The notes beneath the pieces were generated by a model. The model was not told the origin of the DNA. It worked only from the letters and a program-made list of their open reading frames with translations, and did not search any database. From Uliginosibacterium gangwonense DSM 18521 (GTDB lineage Bacteria; Pseudomonadota; Gammaproteobacteria; Burkholderiales; Rhodocyclaceae), in assembly GCF_000373965.1 (NCBI RefSeq), contig NZ_KB892836.1, positions 739-64,738 on the forward strand: a stretch of 64,000 nucleotides of DNA. Direction: 5' to 3'. Position numbers and translations under genes: made by a program. Shown here one piece after another: positions 59,273 to 64,000 of this stretch (positions within the stretch are counted from its first letter, which is position 1; the number at the start of each line of letters is the position of its first letter).

Positions 59273-59947
59273 ATGCCAAGCCTATCAAATGTAGCCGCAC
59301 AAAATCTGCAAAGGCTCATTGCCGATGGCACTTATGCCCCTGGGGTTGCACTGCCGTCCCAAAGAGATCTGGCAGAAACCTTGGGTATCAGCCGAACCAG
59401 CCTGCGAGAGGCCATCTCCATGCTTGAAGCATTGGGCTTCGTTCGATCCCATGCTGGAAAAGGGGTTTTTGTCACGGCAGGAAAGGGGCGAGACGCTGGT
59501 GACATTCCTGCCAATCCATTAGGCATGAGGCCTGAGGCCATTTTCCAGTTCCGCTTTGTACTGGAACCCGCCGCCGCCAGCATGGTAGCGGCCAATCCAC
59601 AAAACAACAGTAGTGAGCTGCAGGAAATCCAGTCAAACCTGGAAGCAGCACTACACAGCATGGATCTGGTGACCGCCGCCGAGTGCGACATGACCTTTCA
59701 CCACTGCATTGCCCGCCTCAGCGGAAACGAAGCCTTTGCTTCTGTATTGAAACAATATGAAACCCAGGTGGCCTATAGCCTGCAGTTGCCATTTGCAAAC
59801 CCGCAGGGCATCTGGGATACCGCAGACGAACACCTGGCCGTGATCAACGCCATCAATCAGCACGATCCCGCTACGGCCCGGCAAGCCATGCAAACCCATT
59901 TATTACGTGCCGCCAGCCGCGTCGGCATTCATTTTTACCAACCATGA
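59273..59947 (+). CDS. GntR family (FadR subfamily) transcriptional regulator
   Basis: 224 residues. N-terminal winged HTH (residues about 5-72: LPSQRDLAETLGISRTSLREAISMLEALGFVRSHAGKGVFV) and a C-terminal FCD ligand-binding domain with metal-site residues (AECDMTFHHCIARLSGN, DEHLAVINAINQHD, HLLRAASR). It heads an operon of ureide uptake and breakdown genes and is preceded by a palindrome of its family's type, so it should be a local repressor released by a pathway compound (allantoin, allantoate, ureidoglycolate or glyoxylate are candidates). AGAGGA precedes the ATG. Confidence 0.94.
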   Translation: MPSLSNVAAQNLQRLIADGTYAPGVALPSQRDLAETLGISRTSLREAISMLEALGFVRSHAGKGVFVTAGKGRDAGDIPANPLGMRPEAIFQFRFVLEPAAASMVAANPQNNSSELQEIQSNLEAALHSMDLVTAAECDMTFHHCIARLSGNEAFASVLKQYETQVAYSLQLPFANPQGIWDTADEHLAVINAINQHDPATARQAMQTHLLRAASRVGIHFYQP

Positions 59948-59964
59948 AGCGAAGGAGAAGTACC

Positions 59965-60756
59965 ATGAAAGTTTCCCATATGTTCCACTCCCTGGCGCTG
60001 GTTGGCGCCCTGGCGCTTGGATCGTTTGCGTCCGTCGCCCAGGCCGACGTATTGGCCAACATCACCAAGGCCAACACCATCAAGATCGCCGTACCACAGG
60101 ACTTCCCGCCCTTTGGCAGCGTAGGTGCAGACATGAAGCCCACTGGTTATGACATAGATGTAGCCAACCTGATCGCCAAGGAATTGGGAACCAAGGTAGA
60201 ACTCGTTCCGGTCACCAGTGCCAACCGCATCCCCTTCCTCACTACCGGCAAGGTTGATCTGGTGATCTCCAGCATGGGCAAGAACCCCGACCGTGAAAAG
60301 GTGATTGATTTCTCGGCTGCATATGCCCCATTTTTCAACGGGGTGTTTGGTCCGGCTGACGTAAAGATCAGCAAGCCGGAAGAGCTCGCCGGTAAAACCA
60401 TTGGCGTGACCCGTGGTTCAATTGAAGATCTGGAACTCTCCAAGATTGCCCCGTCCAGCGCCACCATCAAACGCTTTGAAGACAACAACGGCACCATCAC
60501 TGCCTATCTCTCCGGCCAGACCCAACTCATTGCCACCGGCAACGTTGTAGCGGCGGCTGTCAATGAACGAACCAAGCTGCGCTCGCTGTCGGTGAAGTTC
60601 CTCGTCAAGAACTCCCCTTGTTTCGTCGGTCTGGCAAAAGGAGAAACCGCCCTGCAAACCAAGGTGAATGACATCATCCAGAAGGCCAAGAAATCCGGCG
60701 CATTAAACGAAATCTCCAAGCGCTGGCTGCATGCATCACTACCAACGGATCTGTAA
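59965..60756 (+). CDS. Polar-amino-acid-type ABC substrate-binding protein (ureide uptake candidate)
   Basis: 263 residues: Sec signal ending at ASVAQAD, then a type-2 periplasmic binding fold of the SBP_bac_3 family (IKIAVPQDFPPFGSVGADMKPTGYDIDVANLIAKELG, RIPFLTTGKVDLVISSMGKNPDREKVIDFS, ELAGKTIGVTRGSIEDLEL). Relatives bind glutamine, arginine or opines. Here the operon with allantoicase and ureidoglycolate lyase suggests allantoin, allantoate or another ureide. ATG 59965 follows AAGGAG; an earlier ATG (59944) overlaps the gntR stop and precedes the ribosome site. Confidence 0.92.
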   Translation: MKVSHMFHSLALVGALALGSFASVAQADVLANITKANTIKIAVPQDFPPFGSVGADMKPTGYDIDVANLIAKELGTKVELVPVTSANRIPFLTTGKVDLVISSMGKNPDREKVIDFSAAYAPFFNGVFGPADVKISKPEELAGKTIGVTRGSIEDLELSKIAPSSATIKRFEDNNGTITAYLSGQTQLIATGNVVAAAVNERTKLRSLSVKFLVKNSPCFVGLAKGETALQTKVNDIIQKAKKSGALNEISKRWLHASLPTDL

Positions 60757-60778
60757 AACGCTGTTTCATCATCAATAC

Positions 60779-60806
60779 CCACCCCACATAAAACCGGGGT
60801 GGTTTT
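60779..60806 (+). terminator. Hairpin with T run between binding protein and permease
   Basis: CCACCCC (60779-60785) pairs with GGGGTGG (60796-60802), followed by TTTTG. Inside an operon such a site lets most transcripts stop after the binding-protein gene, or protects its mRNA end. Confidence 0.6.
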
Positions 60807-60820
60807 GAAAGATTCTGACC

Positions 60821-61492
60821 ATGGCCTACCACTTCGATTTCAATTTTGTACCTGACTATGCGGGCATGCTTGCCCACGGCATAGGCTATACGCTCGGCCT
60901 GACCCTGCTGGGTGGCACGCTGGGAACGTTGATCGGCATTGGTGGCGCCATCAGTCGAACCTGGAATGTGCGCCCCTTTGCTGGCCTCTATAGGTGCTAC
61001 GTAGAGTTGTTCCGCAACACGCCTTTCCTGGTGCAACTGTTTCTCATCTTCTTTGGCCTGCCATCGCTGGGTATCAAGCTGACGGAATGGCAAGCCGCCA
61101 TACTGGCAATGGTGCTCAACCTGGGAGCCTATAGCACCGAAATCATCCGCGCAGGCTTACAGGCAATACCCAAGGGCTTGATTGAAGCCTCTGAATCACT
61201 GGCTTTCACACGCTGGCAGACTTTCTTTTACGTCATGCTGCGCCCTGCCCTGCTCAAGGTGTGGCCAGCACTGAGCAGCCAGATCGTGATCACCATGCTG
61301 GGCTCATCCGTATGCTCACAAATCTCAGCAGAAGAACTGACCTTTGTCGCCAACTTCATCCAGTCCCGCAACTTCCGGGCCTTTGAAACCTATTTCCTGA
61401 CCACTGCCATCTATTTCGCCCTAGCTGTCATCATCCGGCAGGCTTTGGCAGCAATCGGGCGCTATGCCATCGCACGGAGGCCACAAGCATGA
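60821..61492 (+). CDS. ABC transporter permease, HisM/GlnP type (first)
   Basis: 223 residues with five predicted helices and the polar-amino-acid permease pattern: FRNTPFLVQLFLIFFGLPSLGI and the EAA loop GLIEASESLAFTRWQTFFYVMLRPALLKVWPAL. It forms a heterodimeric channel with the next gene's product in the inner membrane. It overlaps the next gene by 4 bases (ATGA). The ligand is inferred only from the operon. Confidence 0.95.
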   Translation: MAYHFDFNFVPDYAGMLAHGIGYTLGLTLLGGTLGTLIGIGGAISRTWNVRPFAGLYRCYVELFRNTPFLVQLFLIFFGLPSLGIKLTEWQAAILAMVLNLGAYSTEIIRAGLQAIPKGLIEASESLAFTRWQTFFYVMLRPALLKVWPALSSQIVITMLGSSVCSQISAEELTFVANFIQSRNFRAFETYFLTTAIYFALAVIIRQALAAIGRYAIARRPQA

Positions 61493-62148
61493 TGATGACA
61501 TTTACCCTGTGGGACATTATCCGCAACCTTGCCATCAGCGGGCTCCTCACCATCGTTCTTTCTGTGGCTGCCTTTGTGTTTGGCGGGCTGGCCGGGCTGG
61601 CAGTCCTATTTGCACGCATCAGCAAGATCCGGGCAATCAACGCCTCGGCCCGGCTCTATATCGAGATGTTCCAGGGCACCCCTTTGCTGATGCAGTTGTT
61701 CATCCTGTTCTTCGGTCTCTCACTCTTCGGGCTTGATCTGCCCGCATGGCTCGCCGCAGGCGTAGGCCTGACCTTGTTTACCAGTGCCTTCCTCGCGGAA
61801 ATCTGGCGTGGCTGTGTTGAATCAGTACCGCGCGGCCAATGGGAAGCCAGCACCAGTCTGGCGATGACTTATGCTGAACAGATGCGCCACGTCATCCTCC
61901 CCCAAGCCATGCGCATGGCAATTGCCCCCACCGTTGGCTTTGCCGTTCAGGTGGTAAAGGGTACTGCGGTGACTTCCATCATCGGTTTTGCCGAACTCAC
62001 CAAAACCGGCTCGATGCTCAGCAACGCCACCTATCAACCCTTCCTGCTCTATAGCCTGGTGGCCCTGGGCTATTTCATTCTCTGCTATCCGCTGTCCTGG
62101 TATGCCCAGCGTCTGGAAAGGAAAGTCCATGCCCCTCGTACAAACTAA
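61489..62148 (+). CDS. ABC transporter permease, HisM/GlnP type (second)
   Basis: 219 residues, paralogous to the preceding permease: FQGTPLLMQLFILFFGLSLFGLDLP and the EAA loop WEASTSLAMTYAEQMRHVILPQAMRMAIAP. Three ATG codons stand in a row at the start (61489, 61492, 61495); GGAGG lies just upstream, so the exact first residue is uncertain by two. Pairs with the first permease. Overlaps the ATPase gene by 20 bases. Confidence 0.95.
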   Translation: MMMTFTLWDIIRNLAISGLLTIVLSVAAFVFGGLAGLAVLFARISKIRAINASARLYIEMFQGTPLLMQLFILFFGLSLFGLDLPAWLAAGVGLTLFTSAFLAEIWRGCVESVPRGQWEASTSLAMTYAEQMRHVILPQAMRMAIAPTVGFAVQVVKGTAVTSIIGFAELTKTGSMLSNATYQPFLLYSLVALGYFILCYPLSWYAQRLERKVHAPRTN

Positions 62149-62857
62149 GCGCCTGCACAAGTTCTTTGGTAAAAACCATGTGCTCAAAGGCATCAATCTG
62201 GACATCCAGGAAGGCGAAGTCGTCACCATCATCGGGCGTAGTGGCTCAGGCAAAAGCACCCTGCTGCGCACACTGAACGGCCTGGAAAGCATTGATGACG
62301 GCACCATCGAAGTCGATGGCACCGCATTGGTTGCAGGCCAGGGCGATCTGCGCGCACTGCGCCAGAAAGTCGGCATGGTCTTCCAACAATTCAACCTCTT
62401 CCCGCACCTGAGTGCGGGGCAGAACGTGATGCTCGCCCCACAGGTCGTCAAGGGCACCAAGAAGGATGAGGCCGAAACCATAGCCCGTAACATGCTGGCC
62501 CGGGTTGGTCTGGCCGAAAAATTCGACGCCTTCCCCGATCAGCTCTCCGGCGGACAGCAGCAACGCGTGGCAATCGCCAGAGCACTGGCCATGTCGCCAA
62601 AAGTGCTGCTCTGTGATGAAATCACCTCTGCGCTGGACCCAGAGCTTGTCAATGAAGTGCTCAGCGTGGTGCGCCAGCTTGCCAGCGAGGGCATGACATT
62701 GGTCATGGTGACGCATGAAATGCGCTTTGCCCGCGAAGTCAGCGATAAACTCGTGTTCATGTACGAAGGCCGCATTCACGAATCCGGCCATCCGCAGGAA
62801 ATGTTCAACAACCCGACCACGCCGGAATTTGCCAACTTTATCCGTACGCAAAACTAG
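62129..62857 (+). CDS. ABC transporter ATP-binding protein, GlnQ type
   Basis: 242 residues with every ABC motif: Walker A GRSGSGKST, Q-loop VFQQFNLFPHLS, signature LSGGQQQRVAIARAL, Walker B VLLCDEITSALDP and the switch His in MVTHEMRFAREVSD. It powers the two permeases. ATG 62129 follows GGAAAGGAAAG; the longer open frame upstream is an out-of-frame reading of the permease gene. Confidence 0.96.
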   Translation: MPLVQTKRLHKFFGKNHVLKGINLDIQEGEVVTIIGRSGSGKSTLLRTLNGLESIDDGTIEVDGTALVAGQGDLRALRQKVGMVFQQFNLFPHLSAGQNVMLAPQVVKGTKKDEAETIARNMLARVGLAEKFDAFPDQLSGGQQQRVAIARALAMSPKVLLCDEITSALDPELVNEVLSVVRQLASEGMTLVMVTHEMRFAREVSDKLVFMYEGRIHESGHPQEMFNNPTTPEFANFIRTQN

Positions 62858-62864
62858 AACAGCC

Positions 62865-63893
62865 ATGACCTCGACCACCCTGATCGCCCCACCCGCCGAG
62901 CTGCCACGCTGGGCCGCCCGCGCCATCAACCTTGCCGACCCACGCCTGGGTGCCAAGGCCGTGGCCTGCTCGGATGATTTCTTCGCCCCAATGGGCCGCA
63001 TGCTCAACCCGGAACCTGCCTGCTTCATCCCCGGCAAGTATGATGACAACGGCAAGTGGATGGATGGCTGGGAAAGCCGCCGCAAGCGCGTTGCCGGGCA
63101 CGACTGGTGCATCGTCAAGCTTGGCTGCCCCGGCAGCATTGCAGGCTTCGATCTGGATACGAGCTTTTTCACCGGCAACTATCCGCCCGCAGCCACCATA
63201 GAAGGTTGCCCGGTGGGCAGCGACCCAGCCCACGCACAATGGTTGCCACTCACAGCCATGGTTCAACTCCAGGGTAACCGGCATCATGTGCAGGAAGCCT
63301 TGGCGCACCCCGGCGTAGTGTTTTCGCATATCCGCGTCAGCATCTACCCCGATGGCGGGCTGGCCCGCCTGCGCGTCTATGGACAACCCGCCAGCCTTGC
63401 CCGCGAAACGGGGCCGGATGGCCTCATCGACCTGATAGCCATGCGTCACGGTGGCCGCGCCATCGCTTGGAACGATGCCCACTTTGGCATCGCCGCCAAT
63501 CTGCTGCTGCCAGGGCGTGGCATCAACATGGGCGAAGGCTGGGAAACCCGGCGGCGCCGGGAACCGGGCCATGACTGGTGCATCCTTGCACTGGGCATTC
63601 CCGGCGAAATTGTACGCGTTGAGGTCGACACGGCCCACTTCAAGGGCAACTTTCCGGACCGCAGCTCGCTGCAGGCCGCTTTTATACCCACGCTCGATGA
63701 ATCGGCCATGCCCGCTCAATCGCAATTCTGGCAGACGCTGTTGCCAGAGAGCCCGCTTACGGCCGACGGAATCCACAATTTCGCGGCACAGGCGCTCGGC
63801 CCTGTCAGCCATATCCGCTTCAACCTGCACCCGGATGGTGGCGTATCCCGCTTGCGCTTGTGGGGGCGGCCCGTTGAGGAGAAAGCATGCTGA
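62865..63893 (+). CDS. alc: Allantoicase
   Basis: 342 residues made of two homologous allantoicase domains (about 15-175 and 200-340), each with the family's pattern: KWMDGWESRRKR...GHDWCIVKLG...FDLDTSFFTGNYPP in the first and GEGWETRRRREPGHDWCILALG...EVDTAHFKGNFPD in the second. Each ends in a HIRxxxYPDGGLARLR-like strand. It hydrolyses allantoate to ureidoglycolate and urea. Start ATG 62865 is 7 bases after the ATPase stop. The stop overlaps the ATG of the ureidoglycolate lyase gene, so purine-derived ureide breakdown is coupled. Confidence 0.96.
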   Translation: MTSTTLIAPPAELPRWAARAINLADPRLGAKAVACSDDFFAPMGRMLNPEPACFIPGKYDDNGKWMDGWESRRKRVAGHDWCIVKLGCPGSIAGFDLDTSFFTGNYPPAATIEGCPVGSDPAHAQWLPLTAMVQLQGNRHHVQEALAHPGVVFSHIRVSIYPDGGLARLRVYGQPASLARETGPDGLIDLIAMRHGGRAIAWNDAHFGIAANLLLPGRGINMGEGWETRRRREPGHDWCILALGIPGEIVRVEVDTAHFKGNFPDRSSLQAAFIPTLDESAMPAQSQFWQTLLPESPLTADGIHNFAAQALGPVSHIRFNLHPDGGVSRLRLWGRPVEEKAC

Positions 63894-64000
63894 TACTCCC
63901 CGTCGAGCCACTCACCCGCCAGGCATTTTCAGCATTTGGCGATGTCATGGAAGCAGACCCGAGCCATCAACAATATGCCATCAATGCAGGCACCAGTCAG
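63887..64000 (+). CDS. allA: Ureidoglycolate lyase, N-terminal part (3' cut by window)
   Basis: The first 38 residues are present and run off the window end. The start (MLILPVEPLTRQAFSAFGDVME, then INAGTSQ) matches ureidoglycolate lyase AllA, which splits ureidoglycolate into glyoxylate and urea. GAGGAG precedes the ATG, which overlaps the allantoicase stop by 7 bases. The combination allantoicase plus ureidoglycolate lyase yields two urea per allantoate, matching the urea-type binding protein encoded upstream. Confidence 0.88.
   Translation, partial: MLILPVEPLTRQAFSAFGDVMEADPSHQQYAINAGTSQ

Noticed and set aside
62838-63911. 357-codon open frame antisense to allantoicase
   Set aside because: Allantoicase motifs are duplicated and clear on the plus strand; the antisense frame is incidental.

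Overview
This window reads as a chromosomal segment from a motile, Gram-negative betaproteobacterium. The signs are the conserved rimP-nusA-infB-rbfA-truB-rpsO-pnp cluster, a 400-residue type of TrpRS, a tandem glycine riboswitch ahead of gcvTHP, RND efflux and TonB systems, and an NCS1-histidine kinase fusion. I saw no rRNA, tRNA, CRISPR array, prophage or complete insertion sequence. Genus cannot be fixed from sequence reading alone; Rhodocyclales- or Neisseriales-like lineages would fit.

Layout. 1-7.1 kb: late flagellar genes (two tandem flagellins, the second behind a sigma-54 promoter, then flaG, fliD, fliS, fliT, a fliK-like gene, an FlhB C-domain paralogue and a YcgR brake). 7.3-9.3 kb: a cation diffusion facilitator and an HU-like protein with a histone-H1-like tail. 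9.3-14.1 kb: iron uptake (TonB receptor plus a PepSY/flavoprotein reductase behind a Fur-box-like site). 14.2-16.1 kb: a TPR glycosyltransferase-like protein. 16.1-22.4 kb: a divergent, TetR-controlled RND efflux system. 22.7-26.8 kb: a sugar-binding lipoprotein paired with a hybrid sensor kinase (LuxPQ-like layout). 26.9-30.4 kb: a GH114-like lipoprotein, a short-chain dehydrogenase remnant, an orphan sensor kinase and a DUF3142 protein.

30.4-45.9 kb, almost all on the minus strand: the housekeeping block pnp-rpsO-truB-rbfA-infB-nusA-rimP, then rluB-scpB-scpA-trpS, a Sua5/YciO protein and a PHP phosphoesterase. 45.9-46.7 kb: a CPBP protease gene broken by an in-frame TGA. 46.8-51.7 kb: a tandem glycine riboswitch, its terminator, and gcvT-gcvH-(56-aa membrane protein)-gcvP. 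51.8-53.0 kb: a lipoprotein with an unusual alpha/beta-hydrolase nucleophile motif.

53.1-64.0 kb is the most distinctive part. A single protein joins an NCS1-type (uracil/allantoin/hydantoin family) transporter, a cysteine-rich cytoplasmic module, a histidine kinase and a receiver. It overlaps a LuxR-type response regulator and is followed by a solitary UrtA-like (urea/amide) binding protein. A 141-bp MITE-like element with perfect 29-bp inverted repeats and a 5-bp target duplication sits between regulator and urtA. Beyond it a consensus sigma-54 promoter, whose predicted start lies in a GntR-family palindrome, drives a GntR regulator, a polar-amino-acid-type ABC transporter, allantoicase and the start of ureidoglycolate lyase. 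Read together, this is a nitrogen-scavenging ureide island: take up ureides, release urea and glyoxylate, and (by inference) sense the compounds with a transporter-kinase.
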